Source: Promicromonospora iranensis
GTDB lineage: Bacteria; Actinomycetota; Actinomycetes; Actinomycetales; Cellulomonadaceae
DNA length: 64,000 nt
NCBI RefSeq assembly: GCF_028994805.1
Contig: NZ_JAJQQP010000004.1
Location: forward strand, 62,001 to 126,000
Reading direction: 5' to 3'
Made by a program: the position numbers and the translations under genes. Numbering within the stretch: position 1 is the stretch's first letter; each line of letters begins with the position of its first letter. Positions 38,666 to 46,886 of this stretch are shown here, piece by piece. Under the pieces are notes generated by a model. It did not search any database. It worked only from the letters and a program-made list of their open reading frames with translations, and was not told the DNA's origin.

Positions 38666-39034
38666 GTGGAACTCACGAGACTCTCCGACGACGTCGAGAT
38701 CATCAGCCGCGTCTACGCGCGGGTGCACGGCGTGGAGCGCACCGACGACTGGCTGATGCTGAAGCTCCACGAAGAGGTCGGTGAGCTCACCCAGGCGTTC
38801 CTGAACCTGTCCGGCCGCTCGCGGGACCGCGGTCTGTCCGACGACGAGACGCGTGCCGCCTTCCGCGGCGAGGTGGCGGACGCGCTGGCGCAGCTGCTGC
38901 TGGTGGCCCGGCGGTTCGACGTGGACCTGTCCGAGGAGCTGGAGCGCAAGTGGTTCCGCTGGCGGCACCTGGTGCGGCCGGAGGACACCGCGGGCATCCG
39001 GGATGTCGGTGACCCCGTCCAGGCGCGGGGCTGA
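38666..39034 (+). CDS. MazG-like nucleotide pyrophosphohydrolase
   Basis: 122 residues. All-alpha NTP-PPase pattern with the EExxE metal motif (E36, E37, E40 in LHEEVGELTQAF) and E69...D72 (GEVADAL). Probably hydrolyses a (d)NTP to the monophosphate and pyrophosphate; substrate unknown. GTG start with a GACGCT box 7 nt upstream, weakly suggesting leaderless expression. A 13-nt gap separates it from the next gene, so the pair may be co-transcribed. Confidence 0.75.
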   Translation: MELTRLSDDVEIISRVYARVHGVERTDDWLMLKLHEEVGELTQAFLNLSGRSRDRGLSDDETRAAFRGEVADALAQLLLVARRFDVDLSEELERKWFRWRHLVRPEDTAGIRDVGDPVQARG

Positions 39035-39047
39035 AGAGAGGGGTGGC

Positions 39048-39875
39048 ATGGCGTACGTGGAGGTCGACGGGGTCCAGGTGCACTACGTGGAGCACGGGCC
39101 GGTGGGGCCGGGCGTGCCCACGGTGGTGCTGGTCCACGGGTTCCCGGTGGACCACCGGCTCATGATCGGCGCGTTCGAACCGGTCTTCACGGACCGACGG
39201 GACTGGCGCCGCCTCTATGTGGACCTGCCCGGCATGGGGCGGACGGCGGCGCCCGACGTCGCCAGCACCGACGACGTCTTCCACATCCTGCGGGGCGCTG
39301 TACAGGCGCTGGTGCCCGAGGGCGCCTACGCGGTGGTCGGGCAGTCGTACGGCGGCTACCTGGCACGGGGCCTCGCTGCCGCCGACCCGGAGCGGGTGGC
39401 CGGCCTGGCCCTGGTGGTGACCGTCGTGGACCCGCGGCACGAGCTGCGCGAGCTGCCGCGGTACCAGGTGCTGAGCAGGGATCCTGTGCTCGCGGAGCGA
39501 GTCGGGTCCGAGGCGCTCGCGGCGGAGGACATCCTCGTGGTGCAGACCGAGGAGACCTGGGCGCGCTCGCGGCAGGAGGTGGATCCCGGGCTGGCGGCCG
39601 CCGACCCGGCCGTGGTCGCACGGGTCGAGGCGCACTACGCCGGCAGCTTTCCCGTCGAGCCGGCACCGTTCGAGAAGCCGGCCCTGATCGTCGTCGGGCG
39701 GCAGGACTCGGTCACCGGCTACCGCGACGCGTGGGGTCTCGTCGAGCACTACCCGCGGGCGTCCTTCGCGGTGCTGGACCGCGCAGGGCACGCGCTGCAC
39801 CTGGAGCAGCCCGGTCTGCTGGAGTCGCTCGTCGGCGAGTGGCTGGACCGCGTCGAGGAGGGGCGCCAGGCCTGA
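39048..39875 (+). CDS. Alpha/beta-hydrolase
   Basis: 275 residues from ATG at 39048. Catalytic triad: Ser100 (VVGQSYGG), Asp220 (VGRQDSVTG) and His248 (DRAGHALHL); oxyanion-hole HGFPVDHR. No signal peptide, so cytosolic. Substrate cannot be inferred; carboxylesterase or lactonase-like activity is possible. GAGAGGGG is upstream. Confidence 0.85.
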   Translation: MAYVEVDGVQVHYVEHGPVGPGVPTVVLVHGFPVDHRLMIGAFEPVFTDRRDWRRLYVDLPGMGRTAAPDVASTDDVFHILRGAVQALVPEGAYAVVGQSYGGYLARGLAAADPERVAGLALVVTVVDPRHELRELPRYQVLSRDPVLAERVGSEALAAEDILVVQTEETWARSRQEVDPGLAAADPAVVARVEAHYAGSFPVEPAPFEKPALIVVGRQDSVTGYRDAWGLVEHYPRASFAVLDRAGHALHLEQPGLLESLVGEWLDRVEEGRQA

Positions 39876-39904
39876 GCCCAGCGGCCTGGCGGGGTGGACG
39901 GACA

Positions 39905-40015
39905 TCAGCCCGACACGGCGACGACCACCAGCAGCGTGACGATGGCAGCGATCAGGACGCCGAACACCACGACCATGACCAGGGGGAAGGGGAGCTTGTC
40001 GTCGTCCTCCGGCAT
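39905..40015 (-). CDS. 36-residue membrane microprotein
   Basis: A small open frame from ATG at 40015 to TGA at 39905. It encodes an acidic start (MPEDDDKLPFP) followed by one hydrophobic helix of ~24 residues (LVMVVVFGVLIAAIVTLLVV...) ending VAVSG. A strong GGAGGAGG site sits 5 nt upstream of the ATG, the best Shine-Dalgarno in this part of the window, and a stable stem-loop lies just before it. Orientation is probably N-in. I recognise no family; the strong start signal and clean single-helix design make it a likely real gene. Confidence 0.65.
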   Translation of the reverse strand: MPEDDDKLPFPLVMVVVFGVLIAAIVTLLVVVAVSG

Positions 40016-40033
40016 GGCAGCCTCCTCCACACG

Positions 40034-40073
40034 AAAGGTGGCGCTCTGCCGATACGATGCAGGCGCCACCTTT
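40034..40073. other. Stem-loop upstream of the microprotein
   Basis: AAAGGTGGCGC (40034-40044) and GCGCCACCTTT (40063-40073) are perfect inverted repeats. CTGC/GCAG inside extend the stem to ~15 bp with one bulge and a 9-nt loop. On the minus strand it sits in the microprotein leader; on the plus strand it could terminate hydrolase transcripts before acpS. Confidence 0.6.
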
Positions 40074-40184
40074 ACTTCAACGTTACTGCGACATGGTGCA
40101 CCAAACCGGGCATCTTGTGCAAGACCGGAGTTGTGCGGACGGCGTGGCGTCGGGACCCGGCGACGACGACCTTAGGCTGAGCCA

Positions 40185-40535
40185 ATGATCATCGGGACGG
40201 GCATCGACGTGGTCGACGTGAACCGGTTCATGGAGACCCTCGATCGCACGCCCCGGCTGCGCGAGAAGTTGTTCACGGACGCCGAGCGGGAGCTGCCGCC
40301 GGCGTCCCTGGCCGCTCGGTTCGCGGCGAAGGAGGCCATCGCGAAGTCGCTCGGCGCTCCCGGGAACCTCCGCTGGCACGACGTCACGGTGCACCGCACG
40401 GTGGGCGGCCCGCCCCGGATCGACGCGAGCGGCACCGTCGCCGCCCGCGCCGCCGAGCTCGGTGTGCGCACCTGGCACATCACGATCTCGCACGACGCGG
40501 GCATCGCGTCGGCCATGGTGATCGCGGAAGGGTGA
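40185..40535 (+). CDS. acpS: Holo-[acyl-carrier-protein] synthase
   Basis: Transfers phosphopantetheine from CoA to ACP, 116 residues. Mg/CoA ligands D8 (GTGIDVVDV) and E50 ([13 protein letters not shown]); end [16 protein letters not shown] ends 6 nt before the ATG and there is no Shine-Dalgarno, so a leaderless transcript is probable. Confidence 0.95.
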   Translation: MIIGTGIDVVDVNRFMETLDRTPRLREKLFTDAERELPPASLAARFAAKEAIAKSLGAPGNLRWHDVTVHRTVGGPPRIDASGTVAARAAELGVRTWHITISHDAGIASAMVIAEG

Positions 40536-40564
40536 TCTTCCGCCCGGGCTGCTGAAGCTCCGGA

Positions 40565-41614
40565 CTACTGGAGCTCCGGGATCACCTGCTTCTCGAAGAG
40601 CTCCAGACCGCTCTGGTCGTAGGCGGCCTCCTGGAAGTACGTGATCGCGTACTCGAGCCCGAGGCCCCGCATGTCCCGCAGCCGCTCGACGATCTGCTCG
40701 GGTGTCCCGACCAGGAGCCCGGTGCGCCAGGTGTTGATCTCCTGGTCGGCCTTCTCCGGTGCCCACTTGCGCAGGTGCGCCTCGATCCAGGCCAGCCGTT
40801 CGGCGACGTCGGCCTCGGTCTCACCGATGACCACGTTGTAGTCGGCCGACCGGGTGATCTCGCCGAAGTCGCGACCCACGTCCTTGCAGTGCGCCTCGAG
40901 AACGCTCGACTTGTGGGCGAAGCCCTCGGGGGTGCCGACGAAGTTGGTGTACTGGGCGTGCTGCGCGGCGATGCGCAGCGTCTTCTTCTCGCCGCCGCCG
41001 GCGACCCACAGGGGGATGGACGGCACCTCGGCGCCGCCGTCGCCGACCGGGAGCTGCTGCAGCGGCTGCGGGTAGCACAGGGCGCCGTCGACCTGGTAGT
41101 GCTTGCCCTCGAACGTGCCCGACGACCCCGTGCGCCACATGTTCGCCATGATCTGTACGCCCTCGTCGAGCGCGCGCAGGCGCTCTCCCGCGGACGGGAA
41201 GCCATAGCCGTAGGCACGCCACTCGTGCTCGTACCACCCGGCGCCGATACCCATCTCGACGCGCCCGCCCGAGATCGTGTCGATGGTCGAGGCGACCTTG
41301 GCCAGGTAGGCCGGGTTCCGGTACGCCATGCACGTGCACATCTGGCCCAGGCGGATGCGCTGGGTCGCCGCCGCGAACGCGGCCACGAGGGACCAGGCCT
41401 CGTGCGTGGCCTCGGTGGACGGCTGAGGAACGGTGTGGAAGTGGTCGAAGACCCATGCCGACTCCCAGGCGAACTCACCGCCGGGAACGGCCTCGCCGGC
41501 CGCCTGGTTCTCCGCACGGTGGACAAGGGACAGCATGGAGGCCCACTGGTCGGCGGGCGCGATGTCGACGAGGTCGAGGCGCCAGCCCTGCGGGATGAAG
41601 AGTCCGAATCGCAT
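40565..41614 (-). CDS. LLM-class (F420-type) oxidoreductase
   Basis: 349 residues, a luciferase-like TIM barrel starting MRFGLFIPQGW. Family features: SAWVFDHFHTVP, QMCTCMAYRNPAYLAKVAST, GRVEMGIGAGWYEHE and LWVAGGGEKKTLRIAA. This subgroup ('LLM class F420-dependent') normally uses F420H2; substrate unknown. TAGGGT lies 6 nt upstream of the ATG, consistent with leaderless expression. Divergent from the NAD(P)HX repair gene. Confidence 0.85.
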   Translation of the reverse strand: MRFGLFIPQGWRLDLVDIAPADQWASMLSLVHRAENQAAGEAVPGGEFAWESAWVFDHFHTVPQPSTEATHEAWSLVAAFAAATQRIRLGQMCTCMAYRNPAYLAKVASTIDTISGGRVEMGIGAGWYEHEWRAYGYGFPSAGERLRALDEGVQIMANMWRTGSSGTFEGKHYQVDGALCYPQPLQQLPVGDGGAEVPSIPLWVAGGGEKKTLRIAAQHAQYTNFVGTPEGFAHKSSVLEAHCKDVGRDFGEITRSADYNVVIGETEADVAERLAWIEAHLRKWAPEKADQEINTWRTGLLVGTPEQIVERLRDMRGLGLEYAITYFQEAAYDQSGLELFEKQVIPELQ

Positions 41615-41711
41615 GGTCCGACCCTATGCCGACCGGGTTGCCCGCGGGAGGTCGGTCCACATTGCCGGGTTTTGGTACCTCGGAGGAGGGCGGAAGCGGC
41701 ACTATAGGACC

Positions 41712-43463
41712 GTGAAAGACGCGTGGAGTTCCGACGAGGTACGAAAGGCCGAGGAGCCACTGATCGCTGCCGGCGAGCCGCTCATGGCCAGGGCGGCGTA
41801 TGCGCTGGCCCAGGCAGTGCTCCGAGAGGTGGCGGCAGGACCGGCGGCCGGGCGTGCACCGGACCGCAGAGCCGGCCGTCCGGCGGCCGTGCGCCTGGGT
41901 GGCAGCCTCGGGTCCGACGGGCTACCGGGCACCGCCCGCATCCGCCGCGCCCGAACGGCGGGAACCAGGGGTGAGGTCCGCGGCGCGCGTGCACTGCTGC
42001 TCGTCGGCCCCGGCAACAACGGCGGCGACACCCTGTTCGCCGGTGCGCACCTCGTCCGCCGAGGGATGTCGGTCACCGCAGTCCTGGCGTCCACTCGCGC
42101 GCACGAGGAAGGGCTCGCGGCATTTCGGTCAGCGGGCGGGAAGGTGGTCACGCTCGCCGACATCCGGGTCCCCTCGGTGGTCCAGAGCGCACTCGCCTCC
42201 GACGTCGTGCTGGACGGCCTGGTCGGCGTCGGGGCGCGAGGAGCGCTGCGGCCACCCGCGGGCGGTCTGGTCCGCACGCTCGCGGAGGCTCGCGAGAAGG
42301 CGGGGGAGCGCTGGCCCCGCACCATCGCCGTCGACATCCCGAGCGGCATCGGCGTGGACGACGGCGCGGTGCCCGGCCCCGTCCTGCCCGCCGACCGCAC
42401 CGTCACGTTCGGCGCGCTCAAGCCCGGCCTGATCCTCCCGCCGGCGGCCCACCTCGCCGGTGAGGTCGAGCTGGTCGACGTCGGCTTCCCCACCGTCGCC
42501 GGAACCACGGGATGGTCCGGCGCGGTGTGGGGTGTCGCACCGGGCCGGCACGCGATGAGCGGGACGGACCCGGCGTCGGGGCGGGTACGGCGGATGGAGC
42601 CGGCCGACGTGGCCGAGCTGTGGCCCGTCCCCAGCCCGCACGACCACAAGTACACGCGGGGCGTGGTCGGGGTCATCGCCGGCACGAGCACGTACCCCGG
42701 CGCGGCGGTCCTCGCGACGTCGGGCGCGGTGCTGGCAGGGCCCGGCATGGTGCGCTACCTGGGCCCCGAGGCGGTCGGTACGCGTGTGCTGCTCGCCCGC
42801 CCCGAGGTGGTCGTGGCGGGCGGCCGGGTGCAGGCCTGGGTCCTCGGCCCGGGCGTCCCCGGGGTCGGCCCGGAGGACGGACCGGACGACGACGGGCAGG
42901 CCCGGCGGATCTTCGGGGCGCTCGCAGCCGTGACCGGCGTGCTGTCCGAGGACGTGACCGGCGGGAAGATGCCTGCCGTCATCGACGCGGGTGCGCTCAC
43001 CATGCTGGAGCACCGGCTCCCGGCCTGGGCGGTCCTGACCCCCCACGCCGGTGAGCTGGCGGAGCTGCTGCAGGGCCTGGGGCACGACGTCGACCGGGCC
43101 GCGGTCGAGGCGCAGCCGCTGCACTGGGTGCGCACGGCGCACCAGGCGACCGGTGCGACGGTGCTGCTGAAGGGTGCGATCACGGTCGTGGCGGGCCCGG
43201 GCGACGTGTACGCACAGGCCGATGCGCCGACGTGGACCGGCACCGCCGGCTCCGGCGACGTGCTCGCGGGGATCCTCGGGACGCTGCTCGCGGGCCGCTC
43301 CGCCGACGTCGTTCAGGACGAGACGCTCGCGGCTCGCCTCGCGGCCGCGGCAGTGCTCGTGCACGGCAGGGCGGCGGCGCGGGCGTCCGCGGGCGGCCCG
43401 CTGGCAGCGCTGGAGATCGCCCGGGCGGTGCCCGCCGTCGTCGCCGACCTGCTGGGCGCCTGA
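41712..43463 (+). CDS. nnr: Bifunctional NAD(P)H-hydrate epimerase / ADP-dependent dehydratase
   Basis: Repairs hydrated NAD(P)H; 583 residues. The N-terminal epimerase half has LLLVGPGNNGGDTLFAGAHL and VAVDIPSG-like IAVDIPSGIGVDDG; the C-terminal dehydratase half has PHAGELAELL and TAGSGDVLAGILGTL. An Arg/Gly/Ala-rich insert of ~45 residues precedes the GNNGGD loop. GTG start with CACTAT 6 nt upstream and no Shine-Dalgarno. Fused epimerase-dehydratase is the usual bacterial form. Confidence 0.92.
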   Translation: MKDAWSSDEVRKAEEPLIAAGEPLMARAAYALAQAVLREVAAGPAAGRAPDRRAGRPAAVRLGGSLGSDGLPGTARIRRARTAGTRGEVRGARALLLVGPGNNGGDTLFAGAHLVRRGMSVTAVLASTRAHEEGLAAFRSAGGKVVTLADIRVPSVVQSALASDVVLDGLVGVGARGALRPPAGGLVRTLAEAREKAGERWPRTIAVDIPSGIGVDDGAVPGPVLPADRTVTFGALKPGLILPPAAHLAGEVELVDVGFPTVAGTTGWSGAVWGVAPGRHAMSGTDPASGRVRRMEPADVAELWPVPSPHDHKYTRGVVGVIAGTSTYPGAAVLATSGAVLAGPGMVRYLGPEAVGTRVLLARPEVVVAGGRVQAWVLGPGVPGVGPEDGPDDDGQARRIFGALAAVTGVLSEDVTGGKMPAVIDAGALTMLEHRLPAWAVLTPHAGELAELLQGLGHDVDRAAVEAQPLHWVRTAHQATGATVLLKGAITVVAGPGDVYAQADAPTWTGTAGSGDVLAGILGTLLAGRSADVVQDETLAARLAAAAVLVHGRAAARASAGGPLAALEIARAVPAVVADLLGA

Positions 43464-43497
43464 CGTCCGCCGCCCACCCGGGCTAGGGTGGGCGGCG

Positions 43498-43962
43498 ATG
43501 AGTCAACGTGTCGTCGCCTGGGGCCAGGAGCTCCGGGAGGTCCACCGGCGGCTGCGCGAGGCCCTCGCAGTGGCCCGCTCCGCCGTCGAGGACGACGCGT
43601 CCGGGCCGACGGCGGCCCGGGAGCTGCAGCTCTACTGCGTCGGCTTCTGCGCGGCGCTGACCGGCCACCACCGCAGCGAGGACGCGACGCTGTTCGATGT
43701 CGTGCTGGCGGACCGGCCCGAGCTGGCGCCGGTGGTCGCCGACCTGAAGCGGGACCATTCCATGCTCGACCACCTGCTGGGTGAGCTCGAGCGCGCCACG
43801 CTGTCCGGAGCCGGGCGGGACGACCTCCTCCGGCACCTCGACGGCATCGAGGCCGTCATGGAGACGCATTTCCGGTACGAGGAGAAGAAGCTGGTCGACG
43901 CGCTCGACAGCTCTTCGCGACCTGACGTGGACAGACGGGAAATGCTCGGTCCGCTGGCGTGA
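43498..43962 (+). CDS. Hemerythrin HHE-domain protein
   Basis: 154 residues. Four-helix bundle with putative di-iron ligands H16, H57/H58, E61 (GHHRSEDATLF), H87, H92 (KRDHSMLDHLL), H124 and E128 (METHFRYEEKKL). May sense or bind O2, NO or iron; not clear here. TAGGGT lies 8 nt upstream of the ATG with no good Shine-Dalgarno. Downstream DNA (43963-44148) is noticeably AT-richer. Confidence 0.85.
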   Translation: MSQRVVAWGQELREVHRRLREALAVARSAVEDDASGPTAARELQLYCVGFCAALTGHHRSEDATLFDVVLADRPELAPVVADLKRDHSMLDHLLGELERATLSGAGRDDLLRHLDGIEAVMETHFRYEEKKLVDALDSSSRPDVDRREMLGPLA

Positions 43963-44148
43963 ACCCGGTGTGCGCCGAATTGGACATTCGGCACGTATTT
44001 CCCGAGTGTCGATGTTTATCGCACTTGCCGGAGATCCGCCATGTAGAGCCGTAATATCCCGTACCACACTCTCGCCCTGCACGATTCATCTCTTGTCATA
44101 GACTCCTGAGGCGCTACTGATCAATATTCATGTAAGTGGCGAATTGGG

Positions 44149-46569
44149 GTGTGCGTGCCATCAAGCAACGGGCCTTCCGTGGCAGTGCCTCCGGCGGTGC
44201 CGCCGGCATGGGCGAGCCAGGCAGGCAGCAGGGGGAGGGACCTCGTGGTCCACGGGCGTGATCGAGAGCTGCGGGTCATCGGGCACTTCGCGACCGACCT
44301 GGACCCGACGGTCCTGGTCGTGCGCGGACTGAGCGGGATCGGCAAGACCTCGACGGTGCTCCACGCGCTGAAGCAGGTCGGCGCGGGATCGTCGGCGGTC
44401 CGCGTGGTGCGGCCGTGCTCGTCGCGGCCGTCGGCGCACGACCTCGACAACAACCGGCGCATCGACCTCTCCGCCTGGTCCGTACCGGAACACCTGGAGC
44501 ACGACGCGGACTTCGACGCGGCAGGGTTCCTGCGCGCGATCTCGGTCTGGGCCGGCGACGGTGGTTCCGGGCCGCGCGTCCTGTTCGTCGACGACGTCGG
44601 GGTACTGACCCCGGAGCGCGCACGCTGGCTCCAGTACTTGGCGGACGAGGCGTACGGGCAGGACTGGCGCGTGATCGCCGCGGTACGGAGCATCACCGTC
44701 GACCCGCTCTCCGACGACGTCGAGGTGCTCGACCTCGGCCCGATCGACCGGATGCCCCTGCGGCGCGTGCTCGCCGCGGAGCTGAGCTTCCCGGTGGCGG
44801 CCGACGTCGTCGAGCACCTGCGCTGGTGGAGCGCGGGCAACCCGCGGCTCGCCCTCGAGCTCGCCGGCTCGCTGAGTGCCGCAGAGCTGCGCGGGGACGT
44901 CTCCTGGGCCGGACCTGAGACCGTCGGCTCGGCGGCGCGCCGCGCGTACCGGGCGATGCTGGCCGGGCTCGACCCCGCGACCATGACGGCGCTCGCGGCC
45001 GCGCCCCTCGGCGATGTCTCCGTGGTCCGCCGGGAGGGCCGGTCGACCGTACGGCACCCGCTGCTGGCGCTGCTGTGCCGCGAGGTGTGCGGCGCTGCGG
45101 ACGGTGGGACCCCTGTGCCGGACCGGGGCGGGGCCGGCCCGGGTGCCGTGGCGGCCATGCTCGACGGCCTGCACCTGGACGAGCTGCCGGCGCGCGCGTG
45201 GGCGGCGGTGGCGGCAGCGCCCGACCCGTACCTGGCCGCGCGCGCCGTCGGTGTGTCGCTGCTGACCGGCCGCGCCTGGCGGGACCACCTGGACGGACCG
45301 CTGGTGCCGGACGGGGTGGGGCCGGGATGGACCGACCACCTGTGGTGGCGTGAGCCGGCAGCCGTCGGCGAGGCCGCCCGCGCCGCCGGCGTGCGTGTCG
45401 CCGAGGCCCTGCTGGGCCTGGAGGACACCGGCGACCTGCCGGACCCGGTCGCGCTGCGCGCAGACCTGCGCCAGATCGGGCCGACGCCTGGCCAGGACTG
45501 GGTGGGCGTCGGCATCCAGGTGCGCGCCCTCCTGGCGCTCGGCGACGTCGTCGGCGCACGCGGCCTGCTCGCCGACCACTCCGGCGCGACGCCGGGCCGG
45601 ACGGTGGCGGAGATCGTCGCACGCGACGTCGCGGCGGCCCGGGTGGCCGCGTTCGACGGCCGCGCAGCCGACGTCCGCACGCATCTCGCGCACGCCACGG
45701 AGCTACGACCGTCGGTCGAGGAGTGGCTGCCGGCCCGGGGCATGCGTGTCTCGGCGGACGCCGTCGTCGACGGGACGGCCCCCGCGAGCACGATGCCCGC
45801 GCAGGCGGGCAGCTGGTCCGCCCGCGTGCTCGGTGAGTACGCCGCGGACCTGGGTGCCGCGCACCTCGTCGTCGGACAGGCGGAGGGGGCGGTCGCACTG
45901 CTGACCATCGCGCTCGAGCACTGCGCCTGGCCGTACCGGGGGCGGGTGCAGGTGCGGTGCGACCTCGTCGAGGCGGTCATGGCCTCCACACCGCCTGGCA
46001 ACGTCGGGCCGCGGGCACAGCGGCTGCTCGATCCCCCGGTAGCCCCCGAGGAGCGGTCGGCACCGGACGTCGCGGCCGCCTACTGCCGGCTCAACGCGCT
46101 CCTGGCCGACGACGGAACGCCGTCGGCGGCCTTCGAGGCCGCGCTGCACACGCCGGCGGCCCCGATGTCGCCCTGGCAGCGCGTGCGCATGCTCGTGGCG
46201 TACGGCCGGTACGCCGTGACGCGCGGCGGCCGCTCGACGGGCGACGCGATGCTCGACGAGGCACGGACGCTGGTACGGCTGGCGGGGATGGCGGGCTGGC
46301 TGCGAGGCATCGACGCGTTCCTCGCGGACGCCGACGCGAGCGGTGGCACCGGCCCCGAGTGGGAGGTGCTCGGCAGGCACGAGCGCGAGATGGTCAAGCT
46401 CGCGGTGCACGGCGCGACCAACTCGCAGATCGCCCAGGCGACGTTCGTGTCCGAGCGGACGGTGGTGAACCGGCTGCGCCGGGCCTACGCCACGCTCGGC
46501 ATCCGAGACCGCAGGGACCTGGTGCGCCTCGCCGAGACGCGCCCCCCGGCCTGGCTCGCCGGCGGCTGA
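44149..46569 (+). CDS. LuxR-type regulator with N-terminal NTPase
   Basis: 806 residues. P-loop GLSGIGKT at 60-67; Walker-B-like RVLFVDDVG; a long, poorly conserved helical middle (~250-730); C-terminal LuxR helix-turn-helix at ~742-795 (LGRHEREMVKLAVHGATNSQIAQ; TVVNRLRRAYATLGI cut short here). This is LAL/MalT-like architecture, acting as an ATP-dependent transcription activator; ligand unknown. GTG start at 44149; the first ~37 residues are low complexity, so a later start is possible. The next gene, the surface protein, has repeat arrays upstream and is the obvious candidate target. Confidence 0.85.
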   Translation: MCVPSSNGPSVAVPPAVPPAWASQAGSRGRDLVVHGRDRELRVIGHFATDLDPTVLVVRGLSGIGKTSTVLHALKQVGAGSSAVRVVRPCSSRPSAHDLDNNRRIDLSAWSVPEHLEHDADFDAAGFLRAISVWAGDGGSGPRVLFVDDVGVLTPERARWLQYLADEAYGQDWRVIAAVRSITVDPLSDDVEVLDLGPIDRMPLRRVLAAELSFPVAADVVEHLRWWSAGNPRLALELAGSLSAAELRGDVSWAGPETVGSAARRAYRAMLAGLDPATMTALAAAPLGDVSVVRREGRSTVRHPLLALLCREVCGAADGGTPVPDRGGAGPGAVAAMLDGLHLDELPARAWAAVAAAPDPYLAARAVGVSLLTGRAWRDHLDGPLVPDGVGPGWTDHLWWREPAAVGEAARAAGVRVAEALLGLEDTGDLPDPVALRADLRQIGPTPGQDWVGVGIQVRALLALGDVVGARGLLADHSGATPGRTVAEIVARDVAAARVAAFDGRAADVRTHLAHATELRPSVEEWLPARGMRVSADAVVDGTAPASTMPAQAGSWSARVLGEYAADLGAAHLVVGQAEGAVALLTIALEHCAWPYRGRVQVRCDLVEAVMASTPPGNVGPRAQRLLDPPVAPEERSAPDVAAAYCRLNALLADDGTPSAAFEAALHTPAAPMSPWQRVRMLVAYGRYAVTRGGRSTGDAMLDEARTLVRLAGMAGWLRGIDAFLADADASGGTGPEWEVLGRHEREMVKLAVHGATNSQIAQATFVSERTVVNRLRRAYATLGIRDRRDLVRLAETRPPAWLAGG

Positions 46570-46886
46570 CGCGCAACTCGAGCGCAGGTTTTTCACCCGC
46601 TATTGGTTGCGCTTTTCACCCGGCATTTCGGACTACCTTCGCTTCTCACCGCAGATGTGCGCGCGGATGCCTTTGTCGCGCTTCCGATCGCGCCGAACGC
46701 ACAGCGAGTTGCGTTCCGTTGCGTCAGCGCACGATTGCAGTTCCACCTGGCAGGTCCCTGGGAACCACTGTTCGCTGAACCCCGGGCACCGGTGTGTCAT
46801 ACGCCCCGCCCCCAACCGATCCGGACGTGATCACGTACCGATCCGGACGCTTTTCTTGAAGCGTGTCTATGGAGGAGTGAGTTCTC
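46570..46886. promoter_or_regulatory. Intergenic control region of the surface-protein gene
   Basis: 317 nt, AT-richer than its surroundings, with no credible gene. It holds two TTTTCACCCG direct repeats 23 nt apart (46590-46599, 46613-46622) and, nearer the gene, the palindrome/direct-repeat array at 46814-46848. I cannot place a confident -10/-35 pair. Confidence 0.55.
46814..46848. promoter_or_regulatory. Operator-like array: direct repeats around a palindrome
   Basis: ACCGATCCGGACG occurs at 46814-46826 and 46836-46848, exactly 22 nt apart (two helical turns). Between them lies the perfect 12-nt palindrome ACGTGATCACGT (46824-46835). It is 38 nt upstream of the start codon, a good site for a dimeric regulator. 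Confidence 0.65.

Noticed and set aside
40536-40564. Terminator between acpS and the LLM oxidoreductase
   Set aside because: GGAGCTCC is self-complementary but no clean stem of useful length spans the gap.
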